The notes beneath the pieces were generated by a model. It did not search any database. It had not been told where the DNA came from and saw nothing but the letters and a program-made list of their open reading frames with translations. The position numbers and the translations under genes are program-made. From Gallalistipes aquisgranensis (GTDB taxonomy: Bacteria > Bacteroidota > Bacteroidia > Bacteroidales > Rikenellaceae): DNA of 64,000 nt. The stretch covers positions 2,108,001 to 2,172,000 of the forward strand of contig NZ_JADCJY010000001.1 in NCBI RefSeq assembly GCF_014982715.1, in the 5' to 3' direction. How positions within the stretch are numbered: the first letter of the stretch is position 1; each line of letters starts with the position of its first letter. Positions 16,938 through 25,009 of the stretch are shown one piece after another.

Positions 16938-17391
16938 TTTTGTTTTTTAATTAGTAGAAATTTTACCAAATCACACGTATTTTTAGAATGGTCAACGTAT
17001 CAAAAGAAGCCGTACCCGTTCGGGCACAACTTTTCAGTTTCCGGAAAGAACCCGGATTATGTTTCAGGAATCAATTATAAGGTGCGATGATGACACGCCA
17101 CACCGAATCGAGCGAAGTGAAAACCCGATACTCCGGTCCGGCTTTACGATCGAAAGGCACGGAACCGCCCTTTCTGCCGCCCTGCGGAACGCTATGTAAA
17201 ACAAAATGCATCACGCTTTTTATAGAATTATATCGTAAAAATATAACTTATGATGTTATAAAGATTCTTTTATTCCCATATAGTGCCAGATTAAAGCCAA
17301 ACGGTGCCAAATAAAAGTCTGAATACACCGTTTCCCTGCCCGTTCGGAAGCATGGAACGGCAAAAACACCGGCAGCCGGAGGAGCCGGACG
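16938..17391. other. 454-base leader region upstream of SusC
   Basis: The stretch is AT-rich, with short frames only and no gene I can support. It must hold the SusC operon promoter, but I find no clear TTTG/TAnnTTTG pair. It contains the direct repeat at 17283-17317. Confidence 0.6.
17283..17317. repeat. direct repeat of GTGCCARATWAAAG
   Basis: GTGCCAGATTAAAG (17283-17296) and GTGCCAAATAAAAG (17304-17317) start 21 bases apart, two helical turns. This spacing suits a dimeric or tandem regulator. The repeats lie about 350 bases before SusC and 75 bases after the LuxR stop. Confidence 0.5.
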
Positions 17392-18003
17392 CTACTCCTC
17401 GGCGATCGTGTCCTTGATGTCGTTGATCTCCACCAGTTTGTTGACAATGGCGTAAATGGTCAGCCCGGCCGGGCTGTGGATCTGGAGCTTGGCGGCGATA
17501 TTGCGCCGGTGGGTGATGACCGTATGGGCCGACAGGCAGAGCTGTGCGGCGATCTGTTTATTGGTGAGTCCCTTCACCACACCCACGACGATCTCCCTTT
17601 CGCGGGCGCTGAGCGTCTCCTGGCGCGGCTCGGCCCTCTGCTCCTCCCCGCTCAGGCGGAGCAATTTTTCCCGAATCTGTTCGGCCGTATCGTACACCGT
17701 GATCACCTCGTCGTATCCCTTCAGCGCCGCATTGTCCGCCAGCGAATACTGCAAGGCCACGCACCGCAGAGCCCGGCACCCCGATTCGCCCTTGATCCGC
17801 TCCAGCGAAAAGAGACCTAACAGGGAAGGGTTGACGATCAGCACATCGGGCTGCTGCCAGCCGAGCGACTTGGCGAGCTGATCGACCTGTCCGATCTCCA
17901 CGATCTGGATATTCAGCCCGTTGAGCCGCCCCAGCACGGAGAGCAGACCGCTCCGGATGATGAGCGAAGGTTCGACGACGGCTATTTTCAACGGAGCGTT
18001 CAT
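17392..18003 (-). CDS. LuxR-type regulator with degenerate receiver domain
   Basis: This 203-residue protein has a CheY-like N-terminal domain and a LuxR helix-turn-helix (LSAREREIVVGVVKGLTNKQIAAQLCLSAHTVITHRRNIAAKL, about 135-178). The receiver is atypical. The acidic pair is EP (11-12) and the phospho-acceptor aspartate position is Asn58 (DVLIVNPSLLG), so classical phosphorylation is unlikely. The ATG overlaps the stop of the hemerythrin gene by 4 bases, so the two are translationally coupled. A plausible role is regulation tied to the di-iron partner. Confidence 0.85.
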   Translation of the reverse strand: MNAPLKIAVVEPSLIIRSGLLSVLGRLNGLNIQIVEIGQVDQLAKSLGWQQPDVLIVNPSLLGLFSLERIKGESGCRALRCVALQYSLADNAALKGYDEVITVYDTAEQIREKLLRLSGEEQRAEPRQETLSAREREIVVGVVKGLTNKQIAAQLCLSAHTVITHRRNIAAKLQIHSPAGLTIYAIVNKLVEINDIKDTIAEE

Positions 18004-18695
18004 CGCCTTCCCTCCCTCTCCCGTTCGAGACGGGCGACCAGCGGTACCAGCAGGCTGTCCTCTATCCGGTTGTGGGAAGCCAGGTCTTCGGCACAGGTAA
18101 AGATGTCGAACAGCACGCTGTTGAGTTCGTTGCTGCCCCGGGCCGGATAGTATTTGATCAGAATGTTCTTCAGTTCGGTGAGCCGTGCCTCCACGCTGTC
18201 GTGCCGGCGCCGGAAGATGTCGATGTTATAGCAGTCGGGGTGGCCTTCCGCCAGCGAACGCACATAGGGGAAAACCGTCTGGTCCTCGTAGTGCATGTGC
18301 CGGCGGACCTCATCCACATACTGGTCGAAGAAGCGGAGGATCGCAAACGAGAGGTCGCTCTGCCCGCAGTCTATGGCCTCGATCAGTTTCCGCCGGATGG
18401 CCGGCAGACGGAAATCGAGGAAATAGGCATGGGAATTCTGGAGATATTCGACCACGGCCCCGGGATCGAGCGCCGGATCGACCTCCACAGGTTCGCCCTC
18501 CTCGCCGAGCAGCAGATTCACGATGGCCAGAAAGACCCGCTCGTCCACCCCGCTGTCGGCGCACACTTCGGCGATCGTCTTGTCGCCGAAACCGAGCGCG
18601 ATACCGAAACGGCTCATCACCAGCAGCATCGGATAATTGGCTCCCACCAGATCGCACATCCGTTCCGAGCCCTTGTACTTTCCCAGTTTATGCAT
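18000..18695 (-). CDS. hemerythrin-domain protein (RIC/ScdA-like)
   Basis: This 231-residue cytoplasmic protein has an N-terminal ScdA/DUF542-like helical region and a hemerythrin-like four-helix domain. Candidate iron ligands are in SHAYFLDFRLP, RRHMHYEDQTVFPYV, RRRHDSVEARL and SHNRIEDSLLVPLV (HxxxE/HxxxxD pattern). Related proteins repair iron-sulfur clusters after nitric oxide or oxidative damage, or sense oxygen. The frame is open to 18794, but a full TTTG-N19-TATCTTTG promoter at 18758-18728 lies inside that extension, so the ATG at 18695 is the start. Confidence 0.85.
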   Translation of the reverse strand: MHKLGKYKGSERMCDLVGANYPMLLVMSRFGIALGFGDKTIAEVCADSGVDERVFLAIVNLLLGEEGEPVEVDPALDPGAVVEYLQNSHAYFLDFRLPAIRRKLIEAIDCGQSDLSFAILRFFDQYVDEVRRHMHYEDQTVFPYVRSLAEGHPDCYNIDIFRRRHDSVEARLTELKNILIKYYPARGSNELNSVLFDIFTCAEDLASHNRIEDSLLVPLVARLEREREGRR

Positions 18696-18727
18696 AATTT
18701 CCCGGTTTGAAAACGCTTCCTCTGCCA

Positions 18728-18758
18728 CAAAGATAACTTTTTCGCTGTTCACGGCAAA
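18728..18758 (-). promoter_or_regulatory. promoter of the hemerythrin-LuxR operon
   Basis: On the minus strand TTTG (18758-18755) and TATCTTTG (18735-18728) are 19 bases apart. The leader would be about 25-30 bases. The TAGGTATT motif at 18796 lies about 40 bases upstream of the -33 box. Confidence 0.75.
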
Positions 18759-18795
18759 GGTACGGGGTATGCGCTCCCCGCGCAATCCACACAAA

Positions 18796-18824
18796 TAGGT
18801 ATTCGGAGGGGTATCCCCTACCTA
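18796..18824. promoter_or_regulatory. TAGGTATT motif upstream of the hemerythrin operon
   Basis: TAGGTATTCGGAGGGG (18796-18811) matches motifs upstream of the flavodoxin gene. An inverted TACCTA at 18819-18824 gives an inverted repeat around a GGGG-TAT-CCCC core. The position upstream of a mapped promoter fits an activator or repressor site. Confidence 0.5.
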
Positions 18825-18848
18825 CATCGTGCCATAAGACACGCAAAG

Positions 18849-18877
18849 GAGGACGGCCCCCGTACCGGACCGTCCTC
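18849..18877 (-). terminator. hairpin after the flavodoxin-DUF2023 operon
   Basis: An 8-bp stem (GAGGACGG/CCGTCCTC) with a 13-base loop lies 33 bases past the DUF2023 stop. The following tract is only weakly T-rich. Confidence 0.45.
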
Positions 18878-18909
18878 TGCAATCTTAAACAGATGGGAAT
18901 CAGCTTAAG

Positions 18910-19278
18910 CTATGAAAAACTCTCCTGTGCGGCGGCCCGCCGGCGGCAGAACCGTTCGCACTGTATCGTTATGTCGTACCCGAGCATCGCCCCGAGCATG
19001 AAATCCTCTTCGGGCGTCAGTTTGTTCAGCGGCTTGTCCACGAAGGAGCGGATCGCCTCCAGGCAGGCCCGCTTGCCGAAGAACAGATTCACCTTCTCCT
19101 CCCCCACCGGCCGGACCAGATAGTCGATACCCTGGCGTTCCAGCCGTTCGGAGAGCAACTGTGCACAGGTGGGACACATGGTGCAGAGCACCAGGTTGCG
19201 GATACCCTTCCGGTACTCGTAGATGTGATGCATGAACATCTTCATCTGCCCGAAGCGGAGGTAATCCCGGGCACTCAT
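18910..19278 (-). CDS. DUF2023 family protein
   Basis: This 122-residue protein begins MSARDYLRFGQMKMFMHHIYEYRKGIRNLVLCTMC, with a CTMCPTC motif (possible metal or redox cysteines), then VNLFFGKRACLEAIRSFVDKPLNKLTPEEDFMLGAMLGYD. DUF2023 genes are known to follow flavodoxin genes. Here the ATG overlaps the flavodoxin stop (ATGA at 19278-19275). The frame is open to 19443, but that extension is inside flavodoxin. A role in iron limitation or flavodoxin function is likely but unproven. Confidence 0.85.
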   Translation of the reverse strand: MSARDYLRFGQMKMFMHHIYEYRKGIRNLVLCTMCPTCAQLLSERLERQGIDYLVRPVGEEKVNLFFGKRACLEAIRSFVDKPLNKLTPEEDFMLGAMLGYDITIQCERFCRRRAAAQESFS

Positions 19279-19781
19279 GCGACCTGTTCCTTTACCAGTC
19301 CGGCCCAACGGGCGAGCCTCGCCTCGGTCTTGTCGGGCTCGTTCATCTCGTCCACGGCCAGTCCCACGAACTTCCCGTCCCTGCACACGGCAGACCCCGT
19401 CTCGGCGTAATCCTGCGGCTCGTATGCCCCCACGAAACGGCACCCCGTCGAAGAGAGGCCGTCCCGGATCAGGGCCAGCGCATCGCAGAACGTGTCGGGA
19501 TAGGATTCGGAATCGCCGCAGCCGAACAGGGCGACCGCCTTGCCCGAAAGGTCCTCGGCGCCGAGCGCCTTCAGAAAATCATACCAGTCGTCCTGCAGCT
19601 CTCCGCTGCCCCAGGTAGAGGAACCCAGCACGAGCACGTCATACTCCTTCGCCCCGGCGGCGGAAGTATTCGCCACATTGTGCACATCGGCCGCCGACAC
19701 GCCCAGTGCCCCGGCCACCCGTCCGGCCAACTCTTCGGTCGTGCCGGTGGTGCTGCCATAGAATATTCCGAACTTTTTCAT
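19275..19781 (-). CDS. fldA: flavodoxin
   Basis: This 168-residue long-chain flavodoxin carries the FMN phosphate loop GSTTGTTEE near the N-terminus, the aromatic isoalloxazine loop STWGSGELQDDW, and FGCGDSESYPDTFCDA followed by the long-chain insertion. It is an electron carrier that can replace ferredoxin when iron is scarce. It heads a two-gene operon with DUF2023. Two TAGGTATT motifs lie 40-90 bases upstream. Confidence 0.95.
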   Translation of the reverse strand: MKKFGIFYGSTTGTTEELAGRVAGALGVSAADVHNVANTSAAGAKEYDVLVLGSSTWGSGELQDDWYDFLKALGAEDLSGKAVALFGCGDSESYPDTFCDALALIRDGLSSTGCRFVGAYEPQDYAETGSAVCRDGKFVGLAVDEMNEPDKTEARLARWAGLVKEQVA

Positions 19782-19822
19782 ATCGTTTTCGATTTTTTAC
19801 AAAAGTAGGGAGGAACGCCGTT

Positions 19823-19868
19823 CCTCCCAATACCTAAAACAAGCGAAAACGACCTCCCGGAATACCTA
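19823..19868 (-). promoter_or_regulatory. two TAGGTATT motifs upstream of flavodoxin
   Basis: On the minus strand TAGGTATTCCGGGAGG (19868-19853) and TAGGTATTGGGAGG (19836-19823) lie 32 bases apart (three helical turns). The same core occurs upstream of the hemerythrin operon at 18796. A shared regulator is inferred. Confidence 0.5.
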
Positions 19869-19972
19869 CCGGGCAGGCGAAACGGAGATGACGGTCCGGA
19901 TTTCCACTCCTTCCGAAACCGCCCCCCGGAAACGGGAGGACGGCAACCTATCCGGGAGCTCCCGTCAAAAGG

Positions 19973-19997
19973 AAACGCCCGGCTCGACCGGGCGTTT
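19973..19997. terminator. terminator after the TonB receptor gene
   Basis: A perfect 10-bp stem (AAACGCCCGG/CCGGGCGTTT) with a 5-base loop and T-rich flanks lies 26 bases beyond the receptor stop codon. Confidence 0.8.
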
Positions 19998-20022
19998 CTC
20001 TTCAGGCGTATATCGTATACCG

Positions 20023-22911
20023 TTAGAAGCGGTAGGTGAAGCCGAGACGGCCGTAAGCACCGTTATACTCCAGTTCGTACACGCGCGATTTGTTACCTAT
20101 ATAGGTATACTCTTCCGCATTGAGCACGTTCACAGCCTCAACCCAGAAAGAGAGACCCTTGCAGAGCTGGACCGAACCGTTGACGTCCATCTGCCAGCGG
20201 CCGTCGCGCCACTGGTCCTCTTCGGGATTCGAACCGAAGGCCACGATGTAGGAACCGTTGTAGTTGAAGGCAGCCTGCAGCGTGAAACGCTTGGTCGAGT
20301 AAGCCAGCGCGAGGTTGGCGGTATGTGCGGCCTGGCCGGGCAGGCGCGTCGTACCGCGGTCCACATCGGTCGTCGCCTTGGAGTGCACGTAGGTGTAGTT
20401 GCTGGTGAAGACCAGATTCTTCAGGAATCCGGGCAGGAAAGTCAGGCTGGAGTTCAGCGTGATCTCGGCACCGAACACCTTGGCGGCCTCGCCGTTCTTG
20501 GTCTGCGTGATCCGGTACTCCTCGCCGCCGAACAGATCGCCGGTGCTCATCATCTGGCTCAGATAGTGGAAGTTCTTGATATGCTTGTAGAACACGCCTC
20601 CGGAGATGACACCCACGTTCGACAGGTAACGCTCGAACAGGAAGTCGAGATTGTGCGCATAGGCCGGTTTCAGGTTGGGGTTACCCAGCGTAACCTGCAA
20701 CGGCTCGATCGACATATTCTGCTTGGGAACCAGTTCATCCAGGTTTGGACGGGAATAACCGGTGGTCCAGGCCAGACGGAAGATCGTATTCTTGTTCAGG
20801 TCGTACTTGAACTGCACGTTGGGCAGGAACTTGGTGTAGCTCAGCGAGGAGTCGGCCGGCTCTTTCGTATAACCCACGAAATCCTCTTCATTCGCATCGT
20901 ACTGGCGGGTGATCTTGTTGGCCTTGTAATCCACGTGCGTATTCTCGATACGGGCACCGACCAGCACCATCAGCTTGTTGAACTGCATCTTGTTCATCAC
21001 ATAGGCGGCGCCGATATTTTCACGACCCTGATAATAGTAACCGTCACGGGCCCCGTTGGAGGTCACCTCGTCGACCGAAACCTCCGAAGGATTGCTGGCC
21101 AGATAAGCGCGGACCTTATCCAGATCGGGAGCCACGCCGAACGGCAGATGGCCGTCCAGCCACTTGCTGTCGAGCTGGGTCTTGTAGATCATGTTGGTCA
21201 GGCTGTTGGCATCGCTGGCCTCCACATCGTAGATGTTGCAATAGTCGGGCACATAACCCGTATTGTACATGAACTTGCCTTTGGCACCGAACGTGAAGGT
21301 CGAAGCGAACTTATCGGCGATGAAGTAGTTGTAGGCAGCGTTGCCCTTCACCGTGAAGTTGTGGCCGAAGTTCTGGTAGTCCCAGTTCTCGCTGATATAG
21401 AGGTTATAGCGCGAAAGCGCATTGGGAGCGGCCTCGCCTTCGGGCATCCAGCCGTCCGTATAGTCCATCGTCAGATATTTGGTCGTGATCGAAGGCATCG
21501 TAGCTACCACCGTTTTCTTCGGAATGGCGATTCCTGCGGCAGTTTTTCCGGCCCTCCACTCGGGGGTCTGGAAACCGTTCATCTCGCTTTCGTAAAAACG
21601 GCGCGACTGACTGTAAAAGAGTCCTCCGTCGATCTTCCAGTTGCCGAGAGTCGTCTCTCCGTCCAGATTGAGACTCAGGTTATTGACAGTCTCGTCGGAA
21701 CCCGTCACCTGGGTGATGTTCCGGATACGGTCGGCACCCAGCACCCCGTCGCCCATATCGTAATAATTGCCGCGGAAACGGCTCCGGTTACGGTAGCGGG
21801 TACCCTCGTTGGTACGCTGGTTGAAAATGGTGCTGAACACGATCTTCGTATCCTGGTTGGGCGCGTAATCCAACGTAAGGGTTGCTCCCTGACGCTCGAT
21901 CGTGCTCTCCTGATAGCGGTAGCGGAAATCGGTCGGCACATATCCCGTTCTCTCTCCGCCCGAAGCTTTGTCCGTAATTGTCTGCTCCTGCCAGCTCTGT
22001 GCCTCCAGACGGTCGTAACCCTCTTTCGTATTGAAGTAGCTGTAATTGGCGGCGATACCGAAACGTCCGTTGGGGTTCTTGTTGTTGGCGAAGAACCGCT
22101 GCGAATAGGCGGCCTTGCCGTTCCACGACATCTTGTCGCGCAGGAAGTTGTATCCCGTTCCGAGGTCCACCTTGAACGAGGCCACCGTCGAACGGGCCGT
22201 AGCCGTACGCATGTTGATCACACCGGCGATGGCGTCGCCGTCGTTCGAGGGAAGCAGCGTCTTCTGCACCTCCATCGAAGCGAGCACGTCGGAAGGAATC
22301 ACCTCCAGACCCTCGTTACGACGTCCGCCCTCGGCCGATCCCATCATCTGTTCGCCATTGATGTTGATGTTGGTGAAGTTGGCGGGCGTACCGCGCATCT
22401 GCACCTCGGAACCGTCCGACGTGACACCGCTCAGACGGCGCAGGGCGTCGGCCACGTTCAAGTCGGGGAAACGGCCCATGGCGTCGGCCGAGAGTACCTG
22501 CATCATGTTGTCGGCGGAACGCTGCTGGTTCAGGGCCCGCTGCTGTCCGTCCACGACGGCCGATACCACCACGCCCTCGATCTTGGTCGTGAGCTGTTTC
22601 ATCACGAAGTTGACCGTAGCGGTCTTGCCGGCTTCGATCTTCACCTTCCGGCTCACCGGAGAATATCCGAGGTAATCCACCGTGACGGTCACGCTGTCGC
22701 CCGGGGTGATCCCGCGCAGCGTATAGTACCCGTCCAACTCGGTAGCCGTACCCAGAGTAGTCCCCTTGATGAGCACCGTCGCACCGGGCAGCGGACTGCC
22801 CGACTCATCGGTCACCCGGCCGGTCAGGTTACCCCGCGACTGGGCCCATGCCGTAGCCGTGGCGGTCAGCAAAACCGCCAGCAGCAGGAGTTTCTTGGCT
22901 GTGTGTTTCAT
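20023..22911 (-). CDS. TonB-dependent outer-membrane receptor without SusD partner
   Basis: This 962-residue protein has a signal peptide, a CarboxypepD-reg-like domain (GNLTGRVTDESGSPLPGATVLIKG), a plug domain with NVADALRRLSGVTSDGSEVQMRG and SLPSNDGDAIAGVINMRT-like sequence, and a beta-barrel ending GRLGFTYRF. It belongs with single TonB receptors rather than SusC, and no SusD gene lies nearby. It is the last gene of the long minus-strand carbohydrate unit, 52 bases after the deaminase-like pseudogene. It probably takes up oligosaccharides released by the neighbouring enzymes. Confidence 0.9.
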   Translation of the reverse strand: MKHTAKKLLLLAVLLTATATAWAQSRGNLTGRVTDESGSPLPGATVLIKGTTLGTATELDGYYTLRGITPGDSVTVTVDYLGYSPVSRKVKIEAGKTATVNFVMKQLTTKIEGVVVSAVVDGQQRALNQQRSADNMMQVLSADAMGRFPDLNVADALRRLSGVTSDGSEVQMRGTPANFTNININGEQMMGSAEGGRRNEGLEVIPSDVLASMEVQKTLLPSNDGDAIAGVINMRTATARSTVASFKVDLGTGYNFLRDKMSWNGKAAYSQRFFANNKNPNGRFGIAANYSYFNTKEGYDRLEAQSWQEQTITDKASGGERTGYVPTDFRYRYQESTIERQGATLTLDYAPNQDTKIVFSTIFNQRTNEGTRYRNRSRFRGNYYDMGDGVLGADRIRNITQVTGSDETVNNLSLNLDGETTLGNWKIDGGLFYSQSRRFYESEMNGFQTPEWRAGKTAAGIAIPKKTVVATMPSITTKYLTMDYTDGWMPEGEAAPNALSRYNLYISENWDYQNFGHNFTVKGNAAYNYFIADKFASTFTFGAKGKFMYNTGYVPDYCNIYDVEASDANSLTNMIYKTQLDSKWLDGHLPFGVAPDLDKVRAYLASNPSEVSVDEVTSNGARDGYYYQGRENIGAAYVMNKMQFNKLMVLVGARIENTHVDYKANKITRQYDANEEDFVGYTKEPADSSLSYTKFLPNVQFKYDLNKNTIFRLAWTTGYSRPNLDELVPKQNMSIEPLQVTLGNPNLKPAYAHNLDFLFERYLSNVGVISGGVFYKHIKNFHYLSQMMSTGDLFGGEEYRITQTKNGEAAKVFGAEITLNSSLTFLPGFLKNLVFTSNYTYVHSKATTDVDRGTTRLPGQAAHTANLALAYSTKRFTLQAAFNYNGSYIVAFGSNPEEDQWRDGRWQMDVNGSVQLCKGLSFWVEAVNVLNAEEYTYIGNKSRVYELEYNGAYGRLGFTYRF

Positions 22912-22962
22912 AATTGATAAGGATTTAGGTTAAATGAAGTATTTCAGGTGTTACATGAAGTT

Positions 22963-23735
22963 TTACAGCAAAAACCGCGCAGCGTCGGCATCCAGGAAGA
23001 GCGTCGCATCGTCGTGGCGGCGCAGGATGGAAGCGGGGCAGGATTCGGCCACGGGGCCTTCGATCGTCCGCCGCACGGCCTCGGCCTTGCGTTCCCCCGG
23101 CACCACGCCCACCACCGTACGACAGGAGACGAGGGCGGGAATGGTCAGCGTCAGGGCCGAGGTGGGCACCTGGTCGATCGACGCGAACTCCCCGTCGTTG
23201 ACCTGCTGCTGGCGGCAGACCGTGTCGAGCGTGGTCAGACGCACCCAGCGGGGATCATGGAAATCCGCTTCGTACGGATCGTTGAACGCGATGTGGCCGT
23301 TCTCCCCGATTCCCAGGCTCACGATATCCATCGGGGCCTCCTTCAGCAGCGCCTCGTAGCGGCGGCATTCGGCCTCCTTGTCCGCCGCATCCGAAATCAC
23401 GCAGTTGACCGAACCGAACGGCTGGCGGGAAAAGATCGCCCTGGTCAGGAAATTGCCGAAGTTCTGGGGTGCATCGGCCCCAACCCCATATATTCGTCCA
23501 TGTGGAAGGCGTCGATCCGACGGAAGTCGATCTGTCGGTCGGCGGCCAATGCATCCAGAAAATCGCTTTGCGAATGAGCTGCCGCGAAAATGGCACGTAC
23601 GCGGGCCTGTGCCGCCAGCATGGCCTGTACCCGGTCGCGGTAGAGTTCATACGCGGCCTGACCCATCTGACTGCGGTCGGCGAAGACCAGCACATTCAGT
23701 TTATCAACCTTGAATTGTTTAATCGGTGAAACCAT
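22963..23735 (-). pseudogene. glucosamine-6-phosphate deaminase-like gene with a frameshift
   Basis: The first part (ATG at 23735, MVSPIKQFKVDKLNVLVF) runs through the family motif AFHMDEYMGLG, then leaves frame at about 23478-23481. The other frame resumes with ADAPQNFGNFLTRAIFSRQPFGSVNC-like sequence and continues through SLGIGENGHIAFNDP to the stop at 22963. Restoring one G in the GGGG run (minus strand) rebuilds a full NagB-like protein of about 257 residues. It is a sequencing error, a recent pseudogene or a slippery phase-variable tract. The enzyme family converts amino-sugar phosphates to ketose phosphates plus ammonia. Confidence 0.85.
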
Positions 23736-23758
23736 ATATAAATTTATAAAATAAAAAA

Positions 23759-24991
23759 TTATTTCCCGAACTTCAGCGTATAATATTGAGCCAGGAAACG
23801 CAGCCCGAACGACGTGCCCACGTCGCGCTGCGTCAGCCACACACGGCCCTTCTTGTTGCGGTAGCGCGTATTGACCACGGCCCCCCGCACATTGGGATCG
23901 GGATGGTCCTGCGCATAACGGTTCACGAGAAGCCACTGCGCGCTCCGTTCGTAATTGGGAACGAACTCGTCGTACCCGTAACCGGCCAGACGCATCCACA
24001 GAATCCCGGCGAAAGCCACGGCCGAACCGCAGATCGACCCCTTGTCGAAACGCCCGTCCACGTAATTGTCATAGTAGATCGTCCCGTCGTTCCGCTGCGC
24101 CCGGGCATACAGGCGGGCGGTCTTGGCAGCCGCTTCGAGATACTTGCGGTCCTTGGTCAGTTCATAGGCCTCCAGCAGCGACTCGGCATACCACAGGTTG
24201 AAACGAGGGTGGAACGTTCCCTCCTCCTTGTCGTTGGGATGATAGTCCATCCACGCCCCTTCGGGCGTCTGTTTTTCGATCAGCGAGTTGGCCAGCAGGA
24301 TATGCGCGTCCTTGAAACGCTCCTCGCCCGTCACCAGATAGGCATCGTAGAAGGGAGAGCCCTCGGTGTTGGGACGCAGGTCGAGCCCCAGATTGTCCCG
24401 GTCGGTCTTGAGCACCTCGCCCGTCTTCAGCTCCACGATGTCGTAACATACGCCGAGCTCGGGAGCGTACATGTTGTCCAGCATCCAGGTGATGGCGTCG
24501 GTCACCACGCGCGTATAGGTTTCGTTCCCCGTCTCCTTGCCCAGTTCGAACAGTCCGTGCGAACCGTCGGAAACCGTCGAGAACACGATATGGTCGTTGC
24601 CGCGCGAATCGCCGTGCGTGGCGGCCACCATGCCTTCGAGCTTCGGATTGTCCTTGATCTCCAGGCCGATCCACCACTTGCCGGCCCGTTCCGCCGCATC
24701 GAGGTAGTGCTTGTTCCCCGTCACGCGGTAGGCATCGACCAGTCCGAGAATGATCTGCCCCGTGTGCCACGGCTCCTCGTAGGGGAACCACTGGCCGAGA
24801 ATCATGTTATAGTCGCAGCGCGACTTGCCCGCCGAATCCAGCAGCACGTCGCTCGCATAGACCGCACATTCGTTCAGGGCCTGCAACACCTGATCCTTTT
24901 CTGCGTCTTTCGCCGAAGCGCTGCATCCAGCCAGCGACACCGCGACCGCCAGCGAGCAGACCCACATCACCATCTTTTTCATTGCCTTCAT
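23759..24991 (-). CDS. six-hairpin glycosidase-like lipoprotein (paralogue 1)
   Basis: This 410-residue lipoprotein (lipobox VSLAGC) has a toroidal (alpha/alpha)6 pattern: repeated helix pairs such as WHTGQIILGLVDAYRVTGNKHYLDAAERAGKWW, HPRFNLWYAESLLEAYELTKDRKYLEAA and SICGSAVAFAGILWMRLAGYGY. Conserved W, H, D and E residues line the predicted cavity, but I cannot name a CAZy family with confidence (GH88/GH105-like, an epimerase or a lyase are all possible). It is closely similar along its full length to the adjacent gene, indicating a tandem duplication. The gap between them is 18 bases. Confidence 0.75.
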   Translation of the reverse strand: MKAMKKMVMWVCSLAVAVSLAGCSASAKDAEKDQVLQALNECAVYASDVLLDSAGKSRCDYNMILGQWFPYEEPWHTGQIILGLVDAYRVTGNKHYLDAAERAGKWWIGLEIKDNPKLEGMVAATHGDSRGNDHIVFSTVSDGSHGLFELGKETGNETYTRVVTDAITWMLDNMYAPELGVCYDIVELKTGEVLKTDRDNLGLDLRPNTEGSPFYDAYLVTGEERFKDAHILLANSLIEKQTPEGAWMDYHPNDKEEGTFHPRFNLWYAESLLEAYELTKDRKYLEAAAKTARLYARAQRNDGTIYYDNYVDGRFDKGSICGSAVAFAGILWMRLAGYGYDEFVPNYERSAQWLLVNRYAQDHPDPNVRGAVVNTRYRNKKGRVWLTQRDVGTSFGLRFLAQYYTLKFGK

Positions 24992-25009
24992 TATTTTCAG
25001 AGATTATGA

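Noticed and set aside
8558-17090. Very long antisense frames opposite the metalloprotease (8558-11077) and SusC (14190-17090)
   Set aside because: They are rich in His, Arg, Val and Gly, have no domain pattern and mirror well-supported genes.
17087-17314. A 75-codon frame upstream of SusC
   Set aside because: It has no domain, no ribosome-binding site and low-complexity AT-rich sequence, so it was treated as intergenic.
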